A DNA stretch of 37,210 nt from Planctomycetota bacterium (GTDB lineage: Bacteria; Planctomycetota; Planctomycetia; Pirellulales; UBA1268), in NCBI GenBank assembly GCA_003670915.1, contig QWQH01000130.1, positions 1 to 37,210 of the forward strand, read 5' to 3'. Positions within the stretch are counted from its first letter, which is position 1. The number at the start of each line of letters is the position of its first letter. Below, piece after piece: positions 17,577 through 24,582 of the stretch. The notes beneath the pieces were generated by a model. That model was not told where the DNA came from, searched no databases, and saw only the letters and a list, made by a program, of their open reading frames with translations. The position numbers and the translations under genes were made by a program.

Positions 17577-18113
17577 CTAGACCCTGTCTTGATGACGCGA
17601 CTTGCTTCGAGTACTTCGGCAGTGGGCGCAGATCCCCGCAATGATTAACCTGTGCGACTGCGCGCGAAAGTGATGCTGGCTGGCCACTGCGTCGCGGATT
17701 CTGGTGAGTTCATCGCTGGAAAATTCGATCAAGCTATGGCACGACGTGCAGTAGAGGTGGTCGTGCTGGGGATAGCCGTAATCGTGTTCGTAGATGGCTC
17801 TTCCACCGAGCACCATTTTTTTGAGCAAGCCAGCTTCAACCATTTCAGTCAGAGTGCGGTAAACAGTCGGCCGACTGGCCCTCGCTCCTTCCGGTGTGCT
17901 GCGGAGTTCAGCTAGCAATTGGTCGGCGTCGAAATGCTCGTGGTGGCTGGAGACATGTTCCACGATCATTTGTCGCTGTCTTGTGCTGCGTTTGCCGCGG
18001 GTTTGCAAAAACTCGGCAAACCGTTCTCGCGGTGTCATTGCCACGTTGACTTTATTCAGGGCAAAATCATCTGGCACAAAATTGTCTGACGTAAGAGCAG
18101 GTGCGGTTGCCAT
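17577..18113 (-). CDS. Fur-family metal-responsive transcriptional regulator
   Basis: A 178-residue DNA-binding regulator of the Fur superfamily. The winged helix contains GKRSTRQRQMIVEHV, HHEHFDADQLLAEL (about 57-70) and the recognition helix SRPTVYRTLTEMVEAGLLKK (80-99). The dimerisation part has the metal-site segment HDHLYCTSC (117-125) and a second Cys pair CAHC (162-165), giving the four Cys of the structural zinc site, plus a His-rich HHFRAQSHR loop (147-155). Whether it is Fur, Zur, Mur or PerR cannot be told from this. ATG 18113 has AGGATA upstream; ATG 18038 would remove a variable 25-residue extension and give a more usual length. It follows the flagellar genes on the same strand after an odd 430-base gap. 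Confidence 0.9.
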   Translation of the reverse strand: MATAPALTSDNFVPDDFALNKVNVAMTPRERFAEFLQTRGKRSTRQRQMIVEHVSSHHEHFDADQLLAELRSTPEGARASRPTVYRTLTEMVEAGLLKKMVLGGRAIYEHDYGYPQHDHLYCTSCHSLIEFSSDELTRIRDAVASQHHFRAQSHRLIIAGICAHCRSTRSKSRHQDRV

Positions 18114-18540
18114 ACAAGTATCCTAGGGGTTTGCAGCCACCCGTAAGTGTAGCGTTTCGCGCTCGTTGAGCGAGAAACGCCCAGCTCCACCGGACGGCAG
18201 CCGAGTTCCACGATGGCTTCGCCTCGGGCTTGCAAGATCCAACGCACGCAGGTGGCGTCATGCATCGTGCGCAAGAACGGTGGGCGGGCCTTAAAAAACG
18301 GAAACCGAGTGCCCATCCGGGATGTGTCTATCGCGGGCTTCGGGGCGGTAACAGTCTCGTCGCGGGGCACCAACGCTCGTAATCGTTCGTCCACCCATCG
18401 CCTACGACTCCTGTTCTGCCATGTCGCCGTTACGGCTATCCAAGAATTGCTCGAGCAGACCGCGCAACAAGTCTGCCGCCGCACGATGCGCCGACCAAGC
18501 TGGAAAAGGTCATGAACGACTTTTTCCACGGACAGCTCGC
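18114..18540 (-). other. Unresolved flgM-fur gap with broken-looking coding fragments
   Basis: No single convincing gene. The minus-strand ORF of the track (18056-18529) overlaps the fur N-terminus and has poor composition (many Trp, Cys and Arg). However, short minus-strand stretches in two different frames read like coding sequence: SELSVEKVVHDLF just after flgM, then AADLLRGLLEQFLDSRNGDM ending MAEQES-stop. They would join with one frame change. A plus-strand frame also ends plausibly (KLEKVMNDFFHGQLA-stop). A decayed or mis-sequenced helical protein is possible. The position after flgM would suit a FlgN-like chaperone, but that is a guess from position alone. Confidence 0.3.
18152..18180. 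repeat. Long inverted repeat about 40 bases before the fur start
   Basis: GCGTTTCGCGCTC-gtt-GAGCGAGAAACGC: two 13-base arms with one mismatch and a 3-base loop. No T-run follows on either strand, so it is not a classical terminator. Its place in the fur leader suggests an operator, a leader hairpin or an RNA-processing site. Confidence 0.55.
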
Positions 18541-18822
18541 TTAGCCTAACCGCTCAAGCAATCGCTCCAGTGCAATGTCGAGCTTCTCTGCAGTTTCGTA
18601 TGTCCCTTCAGCGATTGCCGTGCGGATTGATTGCACGCGGTCAAAGCGAATATCCGAAGCCGATTCAGCGGCCCGCACTGCGTCCACCGACAGGGTGACG
18701 GAATCCTGAACTTCAGTCACGCCTTGCCCAACGGCAGCCTGAGCCGCGCTGGTTGACTCAACACCCTTCACGCCAGCGAGAGCATGCGAAGCATGCGTTG
18801 ATGTGACACCCAAGATTTGCAT
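18541..18822 (-). CDS. flgM: Flagellar anti-sigma-28 factor FlgM
   Basis: A 93-residue protein. Its C-terminal helix pair, SDIRFDRVQSIRTAIAEGTYETAEKLDIALERLLERL, matches FlgM ('R.ekv..ik.aI..GtY.vd.ekiA..ll'). FlgM binds sigma-28 (FliA) and is exported when the hook is finished, releasing late flagellar transcription. The N-terminal half is Ala/Ser/Val-rich and probably unstructured, as in the family. ATG 18822 is preceded by AAGGAGA eight bases upstream, a strong ribosome site. The track's 19062 extension is rejected. fliA lies upstream on the same strand, separated by 400 non-coding bases, so flgM may have its own promoter. Confidence 0.85.
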   Translation of the reverse strand: MQILGVTSTHASHALAGVKGVESTSAAQAAVGQGVTEVQDSVTLSVDAVRAAESASDIRFDRVQSIRTAIAEGTYETAEKLDIALERLLERLG

Positions 18823-19222
18823 AATACGTCTCCTTGCAGACTTGTGTATTCCGAATTCGATCCCCACCACCCCGACATGCATCCAATACGCGAGTCGCCG
18901 TGTGGTGGTTCGTTTGTTTTTCGAAATCCTTTTGTGGCCTTTGCGTTCGGACTCCCGTTCGTCCAAACTATATTGTTGCTGTGCCGTTGCAACTTGGCGA
19001 CACCACTTGTTTTGATTGGAGGTGTTAGCCGTATCGATTCCGCTCAGCCCATTTGTTGTCATCGACAGATCCAGATCGCTTTCTTGAATAAAAATTATAC
19101 TTGCCTGTTTTATTCATTCTGCCGGCTTGGAGGCTACGCAGACTTCCCAGATTGCCGCCACTTCCCCGGCAGCCGTTGCACCGAGCGGGTCCAGGGCCTT
19201 GCGCTCTGTGCCGGCAGGCCGA
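18823..19222 (-). other. 400-base intergenic region between fliA and flgM with a possible promoter
   Basis: No gene seen. On the minus strand a perfect TATAAT lies at 19099-19094, enclosed by a perfect 9-base inverted repeat, TGAATAAAA (19085-19093) and TTTTATTCA (19108-19116). No good TTGACA sits 16-18 bases upstream, and neither the sigma-28 (TAAA...GCCGATAA) nor the sigma-54 (TGGCAC...TTGC) pattern was found. If used, the flgM leader would be about 270 nucleotides long. Confidence 0.35.
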
Positions 19223-20002
19223 TTACATTGCAAACTCAGGCCTCCGGCGTTCGAGTTGATTTTGGAGACGCTCAACGATAGCGCTATGCATTTGACTGAC
19301 CCGGCTTTCTGAGAGGTCGAGCGTAGCGCCGATCTCCTTCATCGTGAGTTCCTCGTAGTAGTAGAGGATGATGATCAGCCGCTCGTTGCGGTTGAGGCCT
19401 TTTGTGACAAGTCGCATGAGATCGGCCTTTTGGATGCGGCGAGTTGGGTCTTCTCCCTTCTTATCCTCGAGAATGTCGATCTCTCTCACGTCCTTTGAAC
19501 TGTCTGTTTCACACCACTTTTTGTTCAGGCTCGTGAGACTTGCTGCCTTAGCTTCGACCAAGAGTTTCTCAAAATCGACTGGCGAAAGCTGCATGTGTGC
19601 GCCCACTTCCGCATCCGACGGGGTACGGCCCAGTTTGGCCTCGAGTGTTTTCAGAGCTTCATTCAGTTTGCTTGCCTTCGAGCGAACTAACCGCGGCACC
19701 CAATCCATTGTGCGGAGTTCGTCGAGCATCGCCCCGCGGATGCGAGGCACGCAGTAGGTTTCAAACTTCACGCCACGCGACATATCAAACGCATCGATCG
19801 CGTCCATCAGTCCAAAGGCACCAGCCGACGTGAGATCGTCGAGCTCAACCCCCTCGGGCAGTCGCGACCAGATCCGTTCACCGTTGTATTTCACGAGCGG
19901 CAAATAGATTTCGATGAGTCGATTTCGTAGGTCTTCGTTCGACTGGTCGAGCTTAAACTGCTTCCAGAGTTCTAGGACTTGTTCGGCAGATAGTTGGTTC
20001 AC
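19223..20002 (-). CDS. fliA: RNA polymerase sigma-28 factor (FliA/WhiG family)
   Basis: The sigma factor for late flagellar and motility promoters, 259 residues from GTG 20002. Region 2 is clear: NRLIEIYLPLVKYNGERIW, then DDLTSAGAFGLMDAIDAFD (core binding and -10 recognition) and FETYCVPRIRGAMLDELRTMDWVPR. Region 3 is LNEALKTLEAKLGRTPSDAEVG. Region 4 is LNRNERLIIILYYYEELTMKEIGATLDLSESRVSQMHSAIVERL (-35 recognition). ATG 20017 is the track start, but GGAGGAT lies six bases before the in-frame GTG 20002, which I prefer. It lies between flhA and flgM, so sigma and anti-sigma are close together. flhF and flhG, often found between flhA and fliA, are absent. Confidence 0.93.
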   Translation of the reverse strand: MNQLSAEQVLELWKQFKLDQSNEDLRNRLIEIYLPLVKYNGERIWSRLPEGVELDDLTSAGAFGLMDAIDAFDMSRGVKFETYCVPRIRGAMLDELRTMDWVPRLVRSKASKLNEALKTLEAKLGRTPSDAEVGAHMQLSPVDFEKLLVEAKAASLTSLNKKWCETDSSKDVREIDILEDKKGEDPTRRIQKADLMRLVTKGLNRNERLIIILYYYEELTMKEIGATLDLSESRVSQMHSAIVERLQNQLERRRPEFAM

Positions 20003-20008
20003 TACGGC

Positions 20009-20015
20009 ATCCTCC
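20009..20015 (-). promoter_or_regulatory. Shine-Dalgarno supporting the fliA GTG start
   Basis: GGAGGAT (minus strand) ends six bases before GTG 20002 and overlaps the alternative ATG 20017, which itself has no upstream ribosome site. Confidence 0.6.
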
Positions 20016-20084
20016 ATGAAAGGTCACGCGGTTGAGCCAATCGGCCAACGCCCTTGCGATGATCCGTGGCTCGCTTTTCATTTG

Positions 20085-20112
20085 ACTCGCACCGTCATGG
20101 TGCGAGCCTTTT
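20085..20112 (+). terminator. Terminator-like hairpin antisense in the fliA leader
   Basis: CTCGCACC-gtcat-GGTGCGAG, a perfect 8-base stem with a 5-base loop, is followed on the plus strand by CCTTTTT. Flanking genes run on the minus strand, where no T-run follows. It may stop antisense transcription or act as a hairpin in the flhA-fliA spacer. Confidence 0.4.
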
Positions 20113-20211
20113 TCGCCAAACTGAACACGATCGTCCAGCCAGCAGCTTTTCCTTCAATCTTATTTCGGACGCCCCTACACCCTACCTCATTCCTCGATTT
20201 TCTGTCGATTG

Positions 20212-22317
20212 TCAGGCCGCGTGTGACGTCTGAATGTCTATCGCTCCTATTTTTACTCCGACGGTTGCAAAAACCTCAAGACTTGATTCGTCAACGACCT
20301 CTGCATCGGCAAGCACATGCAGTTCGGGCATCTGTCGGACAAGCGTTTCTCGCACGTTGCGCCGTACCGCGTCTGGCACCACGATGACGGCCGCCGCCCC
20401 TCGTTCCACCTGCGGCCGTACCGCTCGACGCAGTTCGGCCACGAGCTTTGAAAACCCTCGGGGATTAGTGGCCGGAGTGAGGAGTAATTCGAGTGCGCTG
20501 TCGGCCACATGCACCACCACGAGCCTGCCCTCCGGGTCGCGCACCCGACGGCAGATTGCCCTGGCCAGCGTGCGACGCACGCGCTCGGCGAGTTGCCAAG
20601 GTTCCACTGCTTCGGTGGCATGATCGGTCATGATTTCAATCACCTCCGATAGCGGTCGTATTGGCACGCCCTCCCGGAGAAGGCATTGAAGCGTGCGATG
20701 GATTCGCCCCAGCGATAGAATGCCTGGCACGGACTGCTCCACCAATGCAGGCTGGGTAATCCGAAGCGATTCGATGAGCCGCGCCACCGAATCGCGGGAG
20801 AGCAATTCTGCGGCCCGCCCTCGCACAGCCGCTTCCAGCGACCGGCCAACACAGTCGGTTTCATCGAGCAGAGTTGCTCCAAGGTGGCGGGCTGTCTGGG
20901 ATTGTGCCTGGCTAATCCAAATCGCCCGACGTCGATTCAGTGGGTCGATCGCCTCGGTTCCTTCTATGCCGAGCGTCTCGCCGGCAGCGGGAATAGCCAA
21001 GAGACTTCCCAAGGGAATCTCTGGAGTGCAGACGACGTCTTGGGCAATTAAAATGCGATAGCTTCGCGGAGGCAGTGAAAGGTTGTCGCGAAACGTAACC
21101 GCAGGCACCACAATCCCGAGATCGCCGGCCACCTTTGTTCGCAACTCTCCGGAGCGTCGAGGGAGGGTCGCCGACGGGCCTGAGATGAGTCCTATAAGCC
21201 CATGGCCCACCTCGACAACAATGCGTTCCTCAGCCAGAACCTGATCCTGCAGCGAGCCGGTTGAAGTGATCGCCGCGGTTGTTCGCACAACGAGGCCGTC
21301 CTCGGCCGCTGGCTCAGGCTGTTGCTTTTGACGGTGGATCACGACCGCGGCAGTGAGGGTGATGGCAGCCATTGCGGCCAAGGGCAGGAAGGGAAGGTCG
21401 GTGAGTGACAACAGGGCTAGAAACACGCCTGTGATTGCCAACACGTGAGGGCGAGACGTGAATTGACGTCCCAATTCTCGTGAGAGATCCACCGCCTGAC
21501 TGGATCGCGAGATGAGCAGGCCGGTGGCCACCGATACAAAAAGGGCAGGCACCGCGCTGGTGAGCCCATCCCCAATCGTGAGTCGAGAATAGACTTCAAA
21601 AGCTTTTGGCACGGACATTGAATGCTGGACAACACCGATGGCCAGCCCCCCAAAAATATTAACCAGAGTGATGATGATGCTCGCCACCGCTTCTCCGCGG
21701 ACAAACCGGCTGGCCCCATCCATGCTGGCGAAAAAGTCGGCTTGTCGCTGGAGATCGAGTCGCAAGAGGCGCGCCTGATCGCGGCTGATTGTCCCTGCCT
21801 GCACATCTGAATCGATGGCCATCTGCCGGCCGGGCAGGCCATCCAGAGCAAATCGCGCGGCCACCTCGCTGGTACGAGTGGCACCAGCAGTGATCACAAT
21901 GCATTGGATCACCGCGATGATCGCAAAAATCACCGCGCCGACTACAAGATTATTGGCCGAGACAAACTCACCGAAAGCCTGAACCACCTGCCCTGCGGCC
22001 CCCGCGCCATCAATGGCTGCTCGAGAGAGAATCAGGCGTGTGGTGGCAATGTTGAGCACCAGACGCACCAGCGTTGAGCCGAGGAGAAACGTTGGAAATA
22101 CACTCATCTCCAGTGGAGTGCGGGCAGCCAGAGCCCCCAGTAACGCCAACACCGACACCGTCAGGTTCGCGGCCAATAAAAGGTCCACAATGAAAGGCGG
22201 CACAGGCGCCAGTACGACCAACACAGAGAGCAGAATCACCGATGGGATCACGTAGTCGAGCACGTGCGCCGGGGTGGCACGGGGTGCAATCGCGGTGGTT
22301 CCAAAGGACGGTGGCAT
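20212..22317 (-). CDS. flhA: Flagellar biosynthesis protein FlhA
   Basis: The large export-gate component of the flagellar type III secretion system: a ring in the inner membrane whose cytoplasmic part receives export substrates. At 701 residues it is full length. The N-terminal half has the expected eight or so membrane helices (VIPSVILLSVLVVLAPV, FIVDLLLAANLTVSVLALLGAL, VVGAVIFAIIAVIQCIVIT). The conserved core includes EMSVFPTFLLGSTLVRLVLNIATTR and the FHIPEP loop segment GLPGRQMAIDSDVQAG, followed by GASRFVRGEAVASIIIT and RLTIGDGLTSAVPALFVSVATGLLISR. The C-terminal 350 residues form the cytoplasmic domain. A perfect 7-base inverted repeat lies just upstream. flhB is not in the window. Confidence 0.96.
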   Translation of the reverse strand: MPPSFGTTAIAPRATPAHVLDYVIPSVILLSVLVVLAPVPPFIVDLLLAANLTVSVLALLGALAARTPLEMSVFPTFLLGSTLVRLVLNIATTRLILSRAAIDGAGAAGQVVQAFGEFVSANNLVVGAVIFAIIAVIQCIVITAGATRTSEVAARFALDGLPGRQMAIDSDVQAGTISRDQARLLRLDLQRQADFFASMDGASRFVRGEAVASIIITLVNIFGGLAIGVVQHSMSVPKAFEVYSRLTIGDGLTSAVPALFVSVATGLLISRSSQAVDLSRELGRQFTSRPHVLAITGVFLALLSLTDLPFLPLAAMAAITLTAAVVIHRQKQQPEPAAEDGLVVRTTAAITSTGSLQDQVLAEERIVVEVGHGLIGLISGPSATLPRRSGELRTKVAGDLGIVVPAVTFRDNLSLPPRSYRILIAQDVVCTPEIPLGSLLAIPAAGETLGIEGTEAIDPLNRRRAIWISQAQSQTARHLGATLLDETDCVGRSLEAAVRGRAAELLSRDSVARLIESLRITQPALVEQSVPGILSLGRIHRTLQCLLREGVPIRPLSEVIEIMTDHATEAVEPWQLAERVRRTLARAICRRVRDPEGRLVVVHVADSALELLLTPATNPRGFSKLVAELRRAVRPQVERGAAAVIVVPDAVRRNVRETLVRQMPELHVLADAEVVDESSLEVFATVGVKIGAIDIQTSHAA

Positions 22318-22343
22318 GGCGACTTGTGCAGGTTATAAACGGA

Positions 22344-22361
22344 CTGAAAGAACACTTTCAG
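22344..22361. repeat. Inverted repeat upstream of flhA
   Basis: CTGAAAG-aaca-CTTTCAG, perfect 7-base arms, 27 bases before the flhA ATG on the minus-strand side. It could be an operator or a leader hairpin. No regulator assignment is possible. Confidence 0.35.
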
Positions 22362-22582
22362 AAGGCTGGACTGCCACAATGAAGGCTCTGTTTGCGAGAA
22401 AACCGTGTGTCAGGGGGGGGACGATAGCGGAGAATTTTCCTGCCGTCCAGACCGCTCGCGGCTGCTTTGAATCGCTATAATCCTGCGGTCAAACGTCACA
22501 GAATGACCCACGCTTTTATTTGTTTGCCACTGCCATGCACGCCGCGTGCGTCCATGCGGCTTCTTCAACACGGAATGAATCT

Positions 22583-23071
22583 ATGCGTTTTCACCGGTTT
22601 GGACTCGCCTTCGACTATCCGGAAAACTGGGTGGTCGACACAGATGATTCGGGTGGCAGCCATTCTGCTGTGACTGTGTATTCGCCAGGAGGGGCGTTCT
22701 GGTCGGTGAGCGCCCACGCGCCGGGAGGCGAACCGGCCATACTGGCTACCGCCGTTGTCCAGCAGATGCGGGATGAATACAGGGATCTCGACAGCGAACC
22801 CGCGGTGGATACTTTTGCCGGCCACATGCTACGGGGCTTTGATCTCAACTTCTACTGCCTCGACCTCACCAATACAGCACAGGTCCGGACGCTGGCCACT
22901 CCCTCGGCAATCTATTTGGTCTGCTGCCAGGCAGAAGACCGCGAGTGGGAGCAGATTTACCCTGTGTTCGAGGCCATGAAGACCAGTTTCATCGCCTCGC
23001 TAGCCTGCACCGATACAGACCTAGCATCGGACGACGTCCACGAGGCTTATGCCAGAAAAAAGCGTTTATAA
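22583..23071 (+). CDS. PsbP/DcrB-like (DUF1795-type) small protein
   Basis: 162 residues from ATG 22583, chosen because MRFHRFGLAFDYPENWVVD is the usual opening of this fold; GGAATGA precedes it. The sequence alternates beta strands: AVTVYSPGGAFWSVSAHAPG, then a helix with VVQQMRDEYRDLDSEPAVDTFAGHMLRGFDLNFYCLDLTN, then AIYLVCCQAEDREWEQIYPVFEAMKTSFI. The 'F.yP.nW' start, the central 'G....g.d..f' part and the closing 'f..m..Sf' helix are the plan of PsbP/DcrB/DUF1795 proteins. No signal peptide is seen from this start, so it is probably cytoplasmic. Its function is unknown. It stands between flhA (divergent) and terC (same strand, 400 bases on). Confidence 0.65.
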   Translation: MRFHRFGLAFDYPENWVVDTDDSGGSHSAVTVYSPGGAFWSVSAHAPGGEPAILATAVVQQMRDEYRDLDSEPAVDTFAGHMLRGFDLNFYCLDLTNTAQVRTLATPSAIYLVCCQAEDREWEQIYPVFEAMKTSFIASLACTDTDLASDDVHEAYARKKRL

Positions 23072-23149
23072 AGGGCAGCCAGTGGCCAGCCACAACGCGC
23101 AGTCGAAACGGGTCGCGGAAAACGGCAATGCCCTATTGTGGGTCGTCGT

Positions 23150-23168
23150 GTCGCCCCACTGGGGCGAC
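23150..23168 (+). repeat. Perfect GC-rich hairpin after the PsbP-like gene
   Basis: GTCGCCCC-act-GGGGCGAC: 8-base perfect stem and 3-base loop, 80 bases after the upstream stop. There is no T-run, so it could be a 3' end-stabilising hairpin or part of the terC leader. Confidence 0.5.
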
Positions 23169-23288
23169 TGACTGCAACTAAGATCCGCGATACCGTTCAA
23201 ACTTCAACGGTAGTGAGAGAGTGCACATTGCGTGCCAGAGTAGGAGACCCCCGGAAAACGTCTGCTTCTAACGGCTGGGAGGCTTGAG

Positions 23289-23321
23289 ATGCCCACGGGC
23301 GTCGTGTGCCGGCATTTTTTT
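23289..23321 (+). terminator. Intrinsic terminator-like hairpin in the terC leader
   Basis: ATGCC-CACG-loop-CGTG-bulge-GGCAT followed by seven T. It lies about 220 bases after the preceding gene and 150 before terC, so it may end the upstream transcript or act as an attenuator in the terC leader. Confidence 0.5.
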
Positions 23322-23472
23322 CAAAACCCACCTCTGGGAGCCAGCGTGTGGCTTTGGCTCGTTTGAATTTTTTGCCATGTGCAGTACGAATGAGACCCCG
23401 CGACAACAATCGCTGGCTTGAGCTACACTCCGCGACTCCGTGGTCTCTTATGCTACGGCCTTTCAGTCCCGA

Positions 23473-24504
23473 ATGAGCCCCTCTCCAGAAAGCCTTCCAT
23501 TGGATTCCACGAGCCAGATTCAATTGATTCATTGGCTCAGCTTTGCTGTGTTTGTGACCGTGATGCTCACGCTTGACTTGACTGTTTTTCACAAGCAATC
23601 CCACGAGCCCTCGCTGCGAGAAAGTGCTTTCTGGACCTGTTTTTGGTCCGCGTTGGCCTTGTCGTTCAACGGCTTGGTTTGGTGGTGGTTGGGCAGCAAG
23701 GCTGCGATCGAGTTTCTGACCGGTTATCTGGTTGAGTGGTCGCTGTCCATGGACAACGTGTTTGTCTTTGCGGTTGTCTTCGGCTACTTCAAGGTGCCGC
23801 TCAAATACCAATACAGAGTGCTCTTCTGGGGGATTCTTGGGGCTGTCCTGATGCGGCTCACGTTTGTGATTGTGGGAGCCGAGTTGATCGAACGGTTCAA
23901 GTGGCTTTTCTGGCTGTTCGGGGCCTTCCTGATCTACACAGGGATCAAGTTGGCTTTTGGCGACGAGGAGGTGCATCCCGAAGACAATTTCTTGCTCAAG
24001 CTTGTGCGTCGGGTGATCCCCGTCACGACCCAGCAGACCGGGGATCGATTCTTCGTTCGCGAGGGGGGAAAACTTCTGGCGACGCCGCTGTTTCTCGTGC
24101 TGCTTGTGGTGGAAAGCACCGACGTGCTCTTTGCCGTCGACAGCGTGCCAGCGATCTTTGGTGTGGTGACTCAAGATGCCCCGTACTTCCGGTTCATTGT
24201 CTTTACCTCAAACGTGTTCGCGATTCTCGGCCTTCGAGCCCTCTATTTCCTACTGGCGGGGGTGATGGATCTCTTTCGATTTCTCAACTATGGCCTTTCG
24301 GCTGTGCTTGTCTTTGTAGGGAGCAAGATGATGGCCGAGGCGGCTCGACACAACCAATGGATGGCTGGCTATGGGGGCTGGGACCACCATGCCACGGGGC
24401 ACCTCGTTCCGCCATGGCTGTCGCTTGTAATCGTTGTGGGGCTGATCGGCGCGAGCGTGGCTGCCTCAATCCTGTTGCCCGCTAAGCACACAAAAGAGCA
24501 TTGA
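23473..24504 (+). CDS. TerC/Alx-family integral membrane protein
   Basis: 343 residues from ATG 23473; the GTG at 23440 is the track's earlier start. About nine membrane helices. Diagnostic family segments: HWLSFAVFVTVMLTLDLTVFH (TM1 with an acidic residue), TGYLVEWSLSMDNVFVFAVVFGYF (the 'E.sLs.DN.' motif), LFWGILGAVLMRLTFVIVG, LLVVESTDVLFAVDSVPAIF (the second acidic 'E.tD..FA.DS' motif) and FTSNVFAILGLRALYF. The acidic residues in the membrane are thought to handle metal; E. coli Alx and related members act in Mn2+ export and homeostasis, others in tellurite resistance. The C-terminal loop is His/Trp-rich (HNQWMAGYGGWDHHATGH). The gene is preceded by a structured leader and converges on a glycosyltransferase gene. 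Mn2+ export is the likeliest role, not proven. Confidence 0.9.
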   Translation: MSPSPESLPLDSTSQIQLIHWLSFAVFVTVMLTLDLTVFHKQSHEPSLRESAFWTCFWSALALSFNGLVWWWLGSKAAIEFLTGYLVEWSLSMDNVFVFAVVFGYFKVPLKYQYRVLFWGILGAVLMRLTFVIVGAELIERFKWLFWLFGAFLIYTGIKLAFGDEEVHPEDNFLLKLVRRVIPVTTQQTGDRFFVREGGKLLATPLFLVLLVVESTDVLFAVDSVPAIFGVVTQDAPYFRFIVFTSNVFAILGLRALYFLLAGVMDLFRFLNYGLSAVLVFVGSKMMAEAARHNQWMAGYGGWDHHATGHLVPPWLSLVIVVGLIGASVAASILLPAKHTKEH

Positions 24505-24582
24505 CTCATACTTTTGAGCTATTCATCCTCGCGAAACTCGGCAGAGAAAAGCCACCGTTAGAAGACACCTAAAAACGTGGCC

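Larger units (their letters stand above)
23072..23472 (+). other. Structured leader region before the TerC-family gene
   Basis: 400 bases without a convincing plus-strand gene. It holds a perfect 8-base hairpin at 23150-23168 and a terminator-like hairpin with a T-run near 23289-23321 (listed separately). The long minus-strand ORF crossing it (23197-24174) is the antisense shadow of terC. TerC-family genes are often under Mn2+-sensing yybP-ykoY riboswitches, but the hallmark motif of that class was not found here. Confidence 0.4.

Noticed and set aside
18056-18529. 157-residue minus-strand ORF between flgM and fur
   Set aside because: Overlaps the fur N-terminus, is rich in Trp, Cys and Arg, and has no ribosome site; kept only as part of an unresolved region.
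18823-19062. N-terminal extension of FlgM
   Set aside because: Composition is unlike FlgM, and AAGGAGA sits before ATG 18822.
18823-22582. Sigma-54 or sigma-28 promoters for the flagellar genes
   Set aside because: No match to TGGCAC-N5-TTGC or TAAA-N15-GCCGATAA was found in the fliA-flgM spacer or upstream of flhA.
23072-23472. yybP-ykoY (Mn2+) riboswitch before terC
   Set aside because: Expected from the family, but the conserved core could not be found by eye, so no riboswitch is annotated.
23197-24174. 325-residue minus-strand ORF
   Set aside because: It lies antisense to terC, is extremely rich in His, Gln, Lys and Pro without a fold pattern, and terC is certain.
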